This document shows, piece by piece, positions 9,391-16,996 of a stretch of DNA of 32,579 nt. The stretch covers positions 1 through 32,579 of the forward strand of contig JAFMDL010000018.1 in NCBI GenBank assembly GCA_017857255.1, in the 5' to 3' direction. Made by a program: the position numbers and the translations under genes. The notes beneath the pieces are model-generated. The model ran no database searches. It was not told the origin of the DNA and saw only the letters and a program-made list of their open reading frames with translations. Positions within the stretch are counted from its first letter, which is position 1. Every line of letters starts with the position of its first letter. The stretch is from Puniceicoccaceae bacterium (GTDB lineage: Bacteria > Verrucomicrobiota > Verrucomicrobiia > Opitutales > Coraliomargaritaceae).

Positions 9391-9405
9391 GACTAGCTTC
9401 TAGTC
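9391..9405. promoter_or_regulatory. Perfect palindrome GACTAG-CTT-CTAGTC upstream of lpdA
   Basis: Six-base arms flank a 3-nt centre, 43 bp upstream of the lpdA start and 42 bp after the stop of the holin-like gene. It could be an operator or a small hairpin. On the minus strand TTGACG overlaps its upstream side and could be a -35 element, but no good -10 is at the right distance. No T run follows, so it is not an obvious terminator. Confidence 0.3.
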
Positions 9406-9447
9406 GTCAATGCTAGGGCGCACCTCAAAGGCTGCTTTTCGAGCTCC

Positions 9448-9912
9448 TTATATATCAATGACATCATCGTCGTTTTCGACAACACGCTTGGGTTGGCGTG
9501 GGGACGATTCTTGGCGCGGCGGTGTGCCACTACGGCGCACATTTACATTGAATCGGCTCTGCTTGGAACCAGGAAAAAGCAGACTCGCCACTCCACTAGT
9601 GATACTGACCACCAATGCTCCCCAGAGTGCGCTACCAAATGTATCAATATGAAAACCGCTAACCAGCGTTCCTACGAAGAGAAACAACAATGCATTGATA
9701 ATCCAAATCCCGATGCCAAATGTCAGAATAATAAACGGCAATGAAAATAGCATCAGCACTGGCTTGAGGAAAACATTCAACGCGCTGAGCAAGATCACTG
9801 CAATGATCAGGGCTTCGCGACTTTCATAATGTATACCAGAACCAGTATTTGAAGCAATCAATACACCAAAGGCGATGATCGCCCAACTTTTGAGTAATTG
9901 CTTAAAATCCAT
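9448..9912 (-). CDS. Small membrane protein of phage holin family 4 (PF04020-like)
   Basis: This 154-residue protein has four predicted membrane segments (about 8-21, 30-49, 51-83 and 92-112). It carries the LPF.ILTFGIG.W.INALL and LVSGFHIDTF patterns typical of the phage holin 4 superfamily. It ends in a polar tail rich in Arg, Ser, Pro and Asp. Despite the family name, chromosomal members are ordinary small inner-membrane proteins of unknown role. Nothing phage-like is nearby, so a lytic role is not suggested. The ATG at 9912 is preferred; a GTG two codons upstream is possible. The gene lies 99 bp upstream of lpdA on the same strand. Confidence 0.85.
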   Translation of the reverse strand: MDFKQLLKSWAIIAFGVLIASNTGSGIHYESREALIIAVILLSALNVFLKPVLMLFSLPFIILTFGIGIWIINALLFLFVGTLVSGFHIDTFGSALWGALVVSITSGVASLLFPGSKQSRFNVNVRRSGTPPRQESSPRQPKRVVENDDDVIDI

Positions 9913-10076
9913 AGTCACTTAGTCGGCTAAATTCAAATCGAGTTCCCAACAATCAACCAAGACGCCTTTAATTTGCTCGCTCACTACCAGTTGAAATAAC
10001 GACGTAAACAGAGCAAAGAATTGGGTGGGAACAGTGATTTTTCAAAATATATGTTATAACTAAGAGATGACAAAAA

Positions 10077-11429
10077 TCAATCTGACTCAGACGCTTCCCG
10101 CTGCTTTATTTGCGCTTTGAGCTTTTTTAACGACTCAAGGCGTTGTGCTAGAGCAGATTCTGCACCTGCATCTCTTGGCACATAAAATTGTTGTGGATCG
10201 AGCATACATTCCTGCCCTGATATGCCTGAGGGATAGTCATGGCTATAGCGATAGCCCTTTCCATGCCCGAGCGCTTGATTGGTTTTTGTATGCGCATCGC
10301 GCAGCCATATCGGCACCGACTGAACTGGCTCATCTCGCAGCGATTTTTTAACCGCATGCATCGCCCGCGTCACGGAATTACTCTTTGGCGAAGTCGCTAA
10401 AAAAAGCACCGCGTGCGCGAGATTATACTCACACTCTGGCATCCCTACTTTCTCGCAGGCGTCAAAAGCAGCTGTAGCGACGATCAGCGCATGCGAGTTC
10501 GCTAAGCCAATATCCTCTGAGGCTAAGATAGTCAGCCGCCGTGCAATGTAACGCGGGTCTTCGCCGCCTTGCAGCATTTTGAAAGTCCAATACAGCGCAG
10601 CATCTGGATCTGAGCCTCGAATACTTTTAATCATCGCTGAGGCGTGATCATAATGCTCGTCCTCATCTCGATCATAGCGAATCTGCCGCTCGCGCGCAAA
10701 GACTTCCACCGCCGCGGCATCGATATGCGAGCCTAGCGGTTGACTTAATATTAAGGTCTCCATCGCATTGAGCGCACGACGCAGATCGCCACTTGAAAAC
10801 TCTGAAATCGCTCGAAAAACCTCCGGATCGGCAGTGCACCGGTGCGAACCAAGGCCACGATCCGAGTCGCCTAAAGCGCGCTCAAGTACCACCGCCACTG
10901 ACTCCACATCTACTGGCTCAAGGCGAAAAAGGTGACTACGACTCAGCAATGGTGGATTCACGTAAAATCCGGGGTTGTGTGTCGTCGCACCGATCAAGCG
11001 AATGTTGCCAGCCTCAACATCTGGTAAGAGCAGGTCTTGCTGCGATTTATTAAAACGGTGGATTTCGTCGATAAACAATATTGTGCGCTTATCTGGCTCG
11101 TAGCGAGCCATTCGCAAAATATCACGCACCTCTGCCACATTCGAAAGCACCGCATTTATTCGTACAAACTTACTCTGCGTTTCGGCGGCGATCACCTCAG
11201 CCATCGAAGTCTTACCACACCCTGGTGGACCATAAAAAATAACACTTCCAAAGTTATCTGCCTGAATCAATCGAGGCAACAAACAGTCTTCCCCCACGAT
11301 ATGATCCTGCCCAATGATTTCACTCAAATCCCGCGGGCGCATACGCACCGCCAAAGGTCGCGCTGCGGAACTTGGAACTGAATCCTGTTCAGCTTCAAAA
11401 AACCCAGCTTGTTCAATATTGGCAGACAT
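10077..11429 (-). CDS. rarA: Replication-associated recombination protein RarA (MgsA)
   Basis: RarA is an AAA+ ATPase of the clamp-loader group that acts at stalled replication forks. Walker A GPPGCGKT is at residues 67-74, Walker B FIDEIHRFNKSQQD begins at about 119, sensor 1 (GATT) is near 147-150, and PLLSRS near 160 carries the arginine-finger region. The C-terminal half has the family's helical and tetramerisation pattern (HYDHASAMIKSIRGSDPDAALYW region). The length of 450 residues matches the family (about 440-450). The frame continues to 11546, but the upstream part has no family similarity and would overlap comEC, so I start at ATG 11429 (MSANIEQAG). It is divergent from comEC, with 95 bp between the starts. 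Confidence 0.95.
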   Translation of the reverse strand: MSANIEQAGFFEAEQDSVPSSAARPLAVRMRPRDLSEIIGQDHIVGEDCLLPRLIQADNFGSVIFYGPPGCGKTSMAEVIAAETQSKFVRINAVLSNVAEVRDILRMARYEPDKRTILFIDEIHRFNKSQQDLLLPDVEAGNIRLIGATTHNPGFYVNPPLLSRSHLFRLEPVDVESVAVVLERALGDSDRGLGSHRCTADPEVFRAISEFSSGDLRRALNAMETLILSQPLGSHIDAAAVEVFARERQIRYDRDEDEHYDHASAMIKSIRGSDPDAALYWTFKMLQGGEDPRYIARRLTILASEDIGLANSHALIVATAAFDACEKVGMPECEYNLAHAVLFLATSPKSNSVTRAMHAVKKSLRDEPVQSVPIWLRDAHTKTNQALGHGKGYRYSHDYPSGISGQECMLDPQQFYVPRDAGAESALAQRLESLKKLKAQIKQREASESD

Positions 11430-11524
11430 TAGCAATACCATCGAGAGCGTGACGCAGCCTTGCAAGATAGAATGCAATCGAACAAATTTAGCTAACGTCT
11501 TATAGCATAAGTAAATATACCGCA

Positions 11525-13201
11525 ATGAAACAACCGACTTCAGCACGTGCCCCGATCCTCGTGCTGCTCGTTGGACTTATCATTGGATTACTGCTTGCTG
11601 AAGAATTCAAGGCACCCATCTCCGTGCTATTGAGCGTGGCGCTTATCGGAGGAATGATAGCACTCTATTTTGCACGTCATCCAAACCTCCAGTGTGGATG
11701 GGCTCTTTGCTACGTACTCAGCGCCGTCTCTTGTTTCTGGGCTTATGGCATTATTCGGCTCCCAACGATGCCCTCCCCACATAATCAGGCACTCCCAGCG
11801 AGAGAAGCACAACTATCCATTGAAATCGAACGTATCATGTACCCAGGGCAGGCATACAATAATCCAAGCGGCTTGGCCCGAGTGCTGACCGCGCCACCCC
11901 TGAGCCGAATTAACCCAGGTGACCACATCTACTTTCGCTTAAAGATACCTGAGGATTTAGCCTCTAAGGACAGAGACAACAGTCACATACAAAGTGGCCT
12001 GCAACTCACCACTACTGGAGTCCTAACCCCTATCCTTACGGACGACTCGACCGCAAAAAACCCTGAATTTGAAATCTACCTTACAACTCTCGGTATACAC
12101 TATCGATTCGACCGTACTGAATCACTTGAAATCATTCGAACGCCACCCGTCTTCGCCCAGTTCTGTGCGAACATGAATCAGCGCTTTCAACAGACACTCC
12201 ACTTGGGCGCCCCGGAACAGTCTGATTTGGTCAACGTCTATATCGCCATGCTACTGGGGCGACGCCTTGAATTGACCGACGACCAAACCCAGCGTTACCA
12301 AATGACCGGCACAATGCACTTTTTTGCTATCAGTGGGCTTCATATTGGAGTCATCGCAGCAGTCATCGCTCAATTCCTGCTGCTGATTCGTATTCCTTAC
12401 ATCTTACGCCCATGGATTGGATTACCGTTACTCTATTTATATGTCGAAATTACTGGTAGCTCACCCTCCGCCCTACGCGCATTTCTAATGACTGCTTTTT
12501 TCTGGCTCAGTTTTGCATTTCAACGGCAACGTTCACCCTTTGCAGCGCTCATTGGATCGGCAGTGCTAGTGCTCGCGATCGATCCAATTCAGCTCAGGAG
12601 TATTGGTTTTCAGCTCTCATATACAGTAGTTGCCAGTATTCTACTATTTGGGCTGCCCCTCTATAATTGTCTTACAAGCCGGCTTCAACCCTATCGTTGG
12701 CGACCTGAAGAAGACTGGAATCCTCGAGAGCGCATAACGGTATGGCTAGTCGACAAGCTACTACTGCTCTTCGCAATCAGCTTCTCGGCTTGGTTGGCCA
12801 GCACGCCCTTGAGTGCAGCGCTCTTTGAATGCATCATACCTGGAGCTATTTTGCTAAATATGCTTCTGGTCAATCTCGTCGCGCTAGTCATCACGAGCGG
12901 CGTCATCTCGCTGGTTAGCGCGAGCCTCTTCGTTCCAGAGCTGTCGGAATTCATCAACCACTCCGCTTGGGCTGTGATCCACCTGATGGATCTAGCAGTC
13001 ATTCACTGTGCACAATTGCCAGGTACATCACTACCGAGTGTGGGGTTCTCGCCGATTCTCAGTTACGCGATACTTGGCAATTATTACGTCCTGCTACTTT
13101 GGCTGCATCGTCATCCTCAGCGGCTAAATAGCAATGCATTATGGCTACCGCCGCTACTAATCATCAGTACAATTGCCGCAGTATATCTGATCCTGAGGTA
13201 A
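11525..13201 (+). CDS. comEC: ComEC/Rec2-family membrane channel lacking a C-terminal MBL domain
   Basis: ComEC proteins form the inner-membrane pore for single-stranded DNA uptake in natural transformation. An N-terminal pair of membrane helices and a soluble DUF4131-like part (to about residue 205) precede the competence domain. The signature MHFFAISGLHIGVI is at 264-277 and many membrane helices follow to about 557. At 558 residues the protein stops after the membrane domain. The metallo-beta-lactamase-like domain found in B. subtilis-type ComEC (about 700-800 residues) is absent, and the sequence after the stop does not continue it. Type IV pilus motor genes lie in the same window, so a DNA uptake role is plausible but not proven. 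Confidence 0.9.
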   Translation: MKQPTSARAPILVLLVGLIIGLLLAEEFKAPISVLLSVALIGGMIALYFARHPNLQCGWALCYVLSAVSCFWAYGIIRLPTMPSPHNQALPAREAQLSIEIERIMYPGQAYNNPSGLARVLTAPPLSRINPGDHIYFRLKIPEDLASKDRDNSHIQSGLQLTTTGVLTPILTDDSTAKNPEFEIYLTTLGIHYRFDRTESLEIIRTPPVFAQFCANMNQRFQQTLHLGAPEQSDLVNVYIAMLLGRRLELTDDQTQRYQMTGTMHFFAISGLHIGVIAAVIAQFLLLIRIPYILRPWIGLPLLYLYVEITGSSPSALRAFLMTAFFWLSFAFQRQRSPFAALIGSAVLVLAIDPIQLRSIGFQLSYTVVASILLFGLPLYNCLTSRLQPYRWRPEEDWNPRERITVWLVDKLLLLFAISFSAWLASTPLSAALFECIIPGAILLNMLLVNLVALVITSGVISLVSASLFVPELSEFINHSAWAVIHLMDLAVIHCAQLPGTSLPSVGFSPILSYAILGNYYVLLLWLHRHPQRLNSNALWLPPLLIISTIAAVYLILR

Positions 13202-13292
13202 CTAGAGAAGTGTGACCGCAAGCAGTTAAAATGACAGGGATAGAAATCAAATTCGCTGTCCCCCACATCTATCTATATAGTAAACGTTGAAA

Positions 13293-13330
13293 CCAAAAAA
13301 AAAGCCTACTGCGTAACGCAGTAGGCTTTG
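13293..13330 (-). terminator. Intrinsic terminator of the rpmJ-rpmE transcript
   Basis: A near-perfect stem (AAAGCCTACTGCG at 13301-13313 pairing with CGCAGTAGGCTTT at 13317-13329) is preceded on the plus strand by nine A (13295-13303). This gives a strong U-tract on the minus transcript. It lies 28 bp after the rpmE stop and may also block comEC readthrough. Confidence 0.92.
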
Positions 13331-13357
13331 TATAAAGATTTTGTACGAACCGATGTC

Positions 13358-13603
13358 TTAGCGACGGCGGCTGAACTTACTTTGGAATTTCTCGACACGG
13401 CCAGCGGTGTCGACAAAACGCTTCTCACCAGTAAAGGCAGGATGCGAATCCGCAGTGATGTCGCAAATTACCACTTGGTAATCAACCCCATCAATTGTTT
13501 CTGTCTTGCTACCACGCATAGTGGAACGAGTCAGATATTTAGTGCCAGTCGAAACGTCGACGAAGGCAACCGGGTTGAGCTTTGGATGAATATCAGCTTT
13601 CAC
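13358..13603 (-). CDS. rpmE2: 50S ribosomal protein bL31, type B (zinc-free form)
   Basis: The 81-residue protein begins MKADIHPKLNPVAFVD and contains DITADSHPAFTGEKRFVDTAGR, the type B bL31 pattern. The CxxC zinc ligands of type A bL31 are missing; the single Cys (in VICDIT) cannot make that site. It is a component of the large ribosomal subunit at the central protuberance bridge. The start codon is GTG at 13603, set by the conserved MK..IHP N-terminus and by a good Shine-Dalgarno (AAAGGA, 9 bases before the start). That site is the clearest ribosome binding site I found in the window. It lies 27 bp downstream of rpmJ and is followed by a strong terminator. Confidence 0.95.
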   Translation of the reverse strand: MKADIHPKLNPVAFVDVSTGTKYLTRSTMRGSKTETIDGVDYQVVICDITADSHPAFTGEKRFVDTAGRVEKFQSKFSRRR

Positions 13604-13604
13604 A

Positions 13605-13617
13605 GTAAGTGTCCTTT
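13605..13617 (-). promoter_or_regulatory. Strong ribosome binding site for rpmE2 (GTG start)
   Basis: Read on the minus strand, GAAAGGAC lies about 7 bases before the GTG at 13603. It supports the GTG as the true start. Nearly all other genes in this window have no comparable site. Confidence 0.7.
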
Positions 13618-13630
13618 CGGCGGTTTCGAG

Positions 13631-13756
13631 CTACCCCTGACGCGCTTTGAAGCGTGGGTTAGACTTGCAGATTACGTAAACACGTCCCTTGCGGCGAACT
13701 ACCTGGCAGTCCGGGTGACGGTCTTTGAGAGATTTGAGTGAAGATACAACTTTCAT
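13631..13756 (-). CDS. rpmJ: 50S ribosomal protein bL36 (C-minus, YkgO-like form)
   Basis: A 41-residue protein is encoded from ATG 13756 to TAG 13631. It starts [20 protein letters not shown] and ends [12 protein letters not shown]. It matches the YkgO-type bL36 paralogue (KERHPDCQIV and [12 protein letters not shown] in E. coli). It has Cys17 and Cys30 but lacks the C-x2-C...C-x4-H zinc ligands of classical bL36, so it should not need zinc. It is a structural protein of the large subunit. It sits directly before rpmE2, the same pairing as the zinc-independent ykgM-ykgO pair of enterobacteria, and 81 bp after yqgE on the same strand. The ATG has no Shine-Dalgarno. Confidence 0.95.
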   Translation of the reverse strand: MKVVSSLKSLKDRHPDCQVVRRKGRVYVICKSNPRFKARQG

Positions 13757-13837
13757 AACGAGAAAAGAGAGAATTGGAGAAAAAAAGGTCGAGGCTTCTT
13801 CCTGTCAATGGCAAAGGAGGAAATAAGTCTCTTAATT

Positions 13838-14413
13838 TTAATTCAGCGACAGATCCTCTGGCTCTTCAGCGAGTAAGCGCATCCCTGGCCCTTGCTGGGC
13901 AAGAATCGAACGCCAGACCGCTAGACCTTCTTTCTCTTCTAAATCCGGACTTAATGGCGAGACTACCCATGAATCGACCTCAATCTCGCCTTCCAACTGC
14001 CCCTCTCCCCAACCAGAATGACCGATAAAACCACGTAACTCGAATCCGGGGTCGTCATCGAGGATTTCTCGTGCTTTGCCCTCATCAATACCGAAATAAA
14101 GCTTAAAAGTCGCATCAATATTAGACCACTTCCAAGCGACTAAAATCATCTGATCGTTACTAACAGGCCCACCTTCAAAGAGCGGCACATCGGCAAATTC
14201 CGAATCTGCCAGTGCTGTATCATACTGCCCCAATGTTTGATGCAGCGGTCGATTTACAATCACCCCAAGCGAACCCTCCTCCGCGGAATGCGCAGTCAAT
14301 AATACCACTGTACGTTTAAAGTGGGAGTCCAGCAATGATGGATGCGCAACCAATAAAGAGCCAGCAAGTTGCAGCTCCTCTTCCTGGTACCCGCGGTTTT
14401 GATTTAGGCGCAT
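13838..14413 (-). CDS. yqgE: YqgE/AlgH family protein
   Basis: This 191-residue protein has the DUF179 (YqgE/AlgH) pattern: LAGSLLVAHPSLLDSHFKRTVVLLTAH at the N-terminus (two overlapping conserved blocks), GVIVNRPL near residue 50, the FEGGPV turn near 79, and GHSGWGEGQLEGEI near 131. The family's biochemical role is not established; alg-related regulation was proposed in Pseudomonas. It is probably cytoplasmic. It begins 12 bp after the dCMP deaminase gene, so the two are almost certainly co-transcribed. The ATG at 14413 fits the family length. Confidence 0.94.
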   Translation of the reverse strand: MRLNQNRGYQEEELQLAGSLLVAHPSLLDSHFKRTVVLLTAHSAEEGSLGVIVNRPLHQTLGQYDTALADSEFADVPLFEGGPVSNDQMILVAWKWSNIDATFKLYFGIDEGKAREILDDDPGFELRGFIGHSGWGEGQLEGEIEVDSWVVSPLSPDLEEKEGLAVWRSILAQQGPGMRLLAEEPEDLSLN

Positions 14414-14425
14414 GACTACGATCGA

Positions 14426-14932
14426 TTACAAATGCTCTAAGCTCACACGGCTTTCTGTGAGAATTTCTTTCACTAATTCATCATTACGATAATCACGATG
14501 ATACTTGATACAACTAATCCCAGCCGCAGCGAGAATCTTAGCACAATTGATACAAGGGAAATGCGTGATATACACGGTCGCACCTGCCAATGAAACACCA
14601 CGGCGAGCAGCGTCACAAATCGCGTTTTGCTCAGCATGCACCGTTGCCTGCTCATGCCCATCTCGCACACGCGAAGCGTGTGGTGCCCCCGGCAAAAATC
14701 CATTATAACCGGCGGCAATAATACGGTGCTTCTGCGAACCGCCAGAGACAATCACACATCCAACATGTAAGCGCTCACAACTTGAACGTGTCGCCATCAA
14801 CAGCGCAGTCGCCATGAAATAGGCATCCCATGACGGACGCTCCGTCCAGGTCTCCGTTAACGCTTCGAGCTGGCTTAACATCGTACTTTCACTCGACTTA
14901 GTAGTCGCAGATGGCTGAGGTTCATTACTCAT
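14426..14932 (-). CDS. comEB: Deoxycytidylate (dCMP) deaminase, ComEB-like
   Basis: dCMP deaminase converts dCMP to dUMP for dTTP synthesis. Zinc-dependent cytidine/dCMP deaminase motifs are clear: HAEQNAI at residues 99-105 (His zinc ligand, Glu proton shuttle) and PCINC at 126-130 (two Cys ligands). The N-terminal pattern PSWDAYFMATALLMATRSSC and the GYNGFLPGAPH loop near 75-85 are typical of ComEB/dCMP deaminase rather than cytidine or tRNA deaminases. A 30-residue polar N-terminal extension precedes the domain. The length is 168 residues. The gene name comEB is historical and does not by itself imply a competence role. It is 63 bp downstream of the tonB-like gene and 12 bp before yqgE. 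Confidence 0.93.
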   Translation of the reverse strand: MSNEPQPSATTKSSESTMLSQLEALTETWTERPSWDAYFMATALLMATRSSCERLHVGCVIVSGGSQKHRIIAAGYNGFLPGAPHASRVRDGHEQATVHAEQNAICDAARRGVSLAGATVYITHFPCINCAKILAAAGISCIKYHRDYRNDELVKEILTESRVSLEHL

Positions 14933-14995
14933 TTAGGTACTATTTACGACTCGGATTGGCGCAGTCGCAACCGTGAAATTGCCGGACCATGCATA

Positions 14996-15766
14996 CTACC
15001 ACGGGTACACCTTAATCGAAAGATAACCTTTCGGTAACTGCCCTGCGACTTCGGGGCGTCGCAACCACTTGGCCACAGCAGCGTCAAAATCAACATTACC
15101 GGAGGACTGCCCAAGTGTCGGTGCACTGAGAACTGCTCCATATAAAGTAATACGCATATAATACACTACTGGCCGAGCCACCGAGGTAGTCGTCTGGTAT
15201 TCTAATTTAACAGGTAGCGACAAGGCTGGCGCAGTCCCCTGCCCAGCCACAGTCACCATAGCAACAGGGATGTTATCAGGGAAAACTGGTACTGGAGCTG
15301 CCGATTGAGTGATCTCTGAGAAAAAACGCCAATACCGAGTCGCTAACAAATCGAGAGGCTCATCCACCTGCAGTTCTTGAGTCAGCAAAAAACTAGACGG
15401 CTCTAGCTCTCCTAGTAAATCAACGTCTGGTTCAAAATCAGAAAATGCAGCCTGCAAGGCATCCCCTAAATCATAAGTAGTCCTATGCGAAGCATTCCAA
15501 CGCGTCGGAATAAACAGCGGCGCAGAATCGAACAGCTCCGCCTGCTCTTCCAACTCTCGATCAATCGCGAGCGATCCAGCAGATACATACTCCACAAAAG
15601 GCCCAACCTCTTCGCGGTCAGGTAATGGATTAGAAGTCACTCGAAAAATTAAAAAGCCGGCCAGGTGGATCGCTATCCCAAGCAACAAGCCAATGCGAAA
15701 CAAAGGCGACACCAGCCGTTGTGAACGGTGCGGTGCGCTCTGACTCTGCTGAATCGCATCGGACAT
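14996..15766 (-). CDS. Divergent TonB-like energy transducer
   Basis: This 256-residue protein has one N-terminal membrane helix (about 22-43, LFRIGLLLGIAIHLAGFLIF) and a large periplasmic part. The helix keeps a His (H34) in the context LL..xxIH, aligning with TonB His20; the position of Ser16 is Gly30. The C-terminus (ITLYGAVLSAP, SSGNVDFDAAVAKWLR, YLSIKVYPW) resembles a TonB C-terminal domain. The linker is acidic and lacks the Pro/Lys-rich repeats of classical TonB. The start ATG at 15766 overlaps the exbD stop (TGATG), implying translational coupling. Gene order after exbB-exbD supports the call; sequence similarity alone is weak. Confidence 0.7.
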   Translation of the reverse strand: MSDAIQQSQSAPHRSQRLVSPLFRIGLLLGIAIHLAGFLIFRVTSNPLPDREEVGPFVEYVSAGSLAIDRELEEQAELFDSAPLFIPTRWNASHRTTYDLGDALQAAFSDFEPDVDLLGELEPSSFLLTQELQVDEPLDLLATRYWRFFSEITQSAAPVPVFPDNIPVAMVTVAGQGTAPALSLPVKLEYQTTTSVARPVVYYMRITLYGAVLSAPTLGQSSGNVDFDAAVAKWLRRPEVAGQLPKGYLSIKVYPW

Positions 15767-16311
15767 CACAGCACTGGAAACACCGAATTATTACTTTGTT
15801 GCATCGATTGCCCAGGAATTAAGCCCATCACTTCTTTCACTGGCTCTCCCGCGATCTGAACCTCATCGAATCCAGCCGCCTGCGCCATCTGACAGAGATT
15901 TAGGAACTGTTGTAATTCAAGCGCAGTACCAGCCTTGATTAATAACACCGAGTCTTCTTCATCACGCGCTTCAATATGGCTGCGAAACGCTTGCTCGATC
16001 GAAATGTGCTCATACACGCTACCATCAAAAAACAGTACTCCGTGGTTACCAATAGTCAGCACTGCGACCTCGGAGGCATCGTGCTGTATACGCAGATCCG
16101 TCTCAGGTAAATTCACTCGCACACCTGGCAACATCACAAATCGGCTAAATAACAGGCTAACTAAAAGAGCCAATAGCATGAGGTCCAAGACCGGTATAAA
16201 ATCAAATTTAATTTCGGGACGCTTTAGACGCTCTAGCAACCCAAACGATGCGGTAAATTTAACGGCTGCATCAATAGGCGTTGGTTCTGACTGCGAGGTT
16301 TGCTGATTCAT
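15766..16311 (-). CDS. exbD: ExbD/TolR family biopolymer transporter
   Basis: The 181-residue protein has one membrane helix (about 38-60) containing the essential proton-carrying Asp (D43, in IPVLDLMLLALL). The family's GVRVNLPET follows at 63-71. A periplasmic domain of about 100 residues comes next, with the LTIGNHGVLFFDGS strand pattern. With ExbB it would form a proton-motive-force motor that drives a TonB/TolA-type partner. The ATG at 16311 is 3 bp after the exbB stop; GAGGG seven bases upstream is a modest Shine-Dalgarno. The C-terminal tail after about residue 155 (Gln/Ser/Asn-rich) is longer than in E. coli ExbD (141 residues). Confidence 0.92.
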   Translation of the reverse strand: MNQQTSQSEPTPIDAAVKFTASFGLLERLKRPEIKFDFIPVLDLMLLALLVSLLFSRFVMLPGVRVNLPETDLRIQHDASEVAVLTIGNHGVLFFDGSVYEHISIEQAFRSHIEARDEEDSVLLIKAGTALELQQFLNLCQMAQAAGFDEVQIAGEPVKEVMGLIPGQSMQQSNNSVFPVL

Positions 16312-16314
16312 CAA

Positions 16315-16965
16315 TTAACCCTCATCCCCCACTTTAGATACCGTAGCACTTGGCGCTTCTACCATTAAAAATTCATGGATATTATGCCCCACCCATTCCA
16401 AATCATGTACCAGCGCGCGCACGCGCCCGCACAAAAAGTGGTGTGCCAAGGTCGCCATTACGGCAATGGCTAGGCCAGTTGCTGAAGTGATCAACGCCTC
16501 AGCCAACAAGCGGCTAAACTCACCGCTGTTACCATTTGATGCTTCCAGTTGATACAATGCTTGCAGCGCAGCAATCAATGTACCCAAAAATCCCAACAAC
16601 GGAGCCACTCGCGCGAGTGCCGCTATCGTACCAATCCGGCGCTCCAACACGGGGATTTCTACCAATGCAGCGGATTGAATTGCTGACCGGATATTGTCAC
16701 TCGATTCATTATAATGCAGCAAGGCCGACTTGACAATACGCGCCATTGGCCCCGGCGTGTCTTCACAAAGAGTCAGTGCCTCCACCAGGCGTTTCTTACC
16801 TACCAAGTTCTTAATACCACTTAAGAAATCTTCCGTACCGACTTGCCCCTTGTGCAGGAACAGTGCGCGCTCAACAAACAGCACAAAGCCAAGCAGGCTC
16901 ACGAAAAGCAGCGGATACATCACTGGCCCGCCTTGAAGGATGAAGGTATGTTGCAAATAATCCAT
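16315..16965 (-). CDS. exbB: MotA/TolQ/ExbB proton channel family protein
   Basis: This 216-residue inner-membrane protein has three helices: about 15-36, 112-140 and 153-178. Conserved channel features are GFLGTLIAALQAL in helix 2 (Thr129) and ALITSATGLAIAVMATLAHH in helix 3 (Thr160/Thr163 region). A cytoplasmic loop of about 75 residues with LxEALxLCEDTPGP..RIVKSAL lies between helices 1 and 2, as in ExbB/TolQ. It pairs with the exbD that follows 3 bp downstream and starts 31 bp after the large TPR gene, so the four genes read as one operon. Whether it serves TonB-dependent uptake or a Tol-Pal-like role cannot be told from sequence. Confidence 0.93.
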   Translation of the reverse strand: MDYLQHTFILQGGPVMYPLLFVSLLGFVLFVERALFLHKGQVGTEDFLSGIKNLVGKKRLVEALTLCEDTPGPMARIVKSALLHYNESSDNIRSAIQSAALVEIPVLERRIGTIAALARVAPLLGFLGTLIAALQALYQLEASNGNSGEFSRLLAEALITSATGLAIAVMATLAHHFLCGRVRALVHDLEWVGHNIHEFLMVEAPSATVSKVGDEG

Positions 16966-16996
16966 GGAATAGTTTTTCTAAATATAAACGGACAAG

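Noticed and set aside
9448-9912. Prophage lysis gene (holin-like family name)
   Set aside because: No endolysin, integrase, att site or other phage gene is near; the family is common on bacterial chromosomes.
10066-10119. Seventeen-codon plus-strand ORF overlapping the rarA 3' end
   Set aside because: It is too short, antisense to rarA, and has no ribosome site or family match.
11430-11546. N-terminal extension of rarA
   Set aside because: It would overlap comEC and has no AAA+ family similarity; the ATG at 11429 fits family length.
13233-13260. Hairpin GACAG...CTGTC after comEC
   Set aside because: The arms are only 5 bp with an 18-nt loop and no T run follows.
13328-13741. Plus-strand frame of 137 codons
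   Set aside because: It is antisense to two clear ribosomal protein genes (rpmE2 and rpmJ) and resembles no family.
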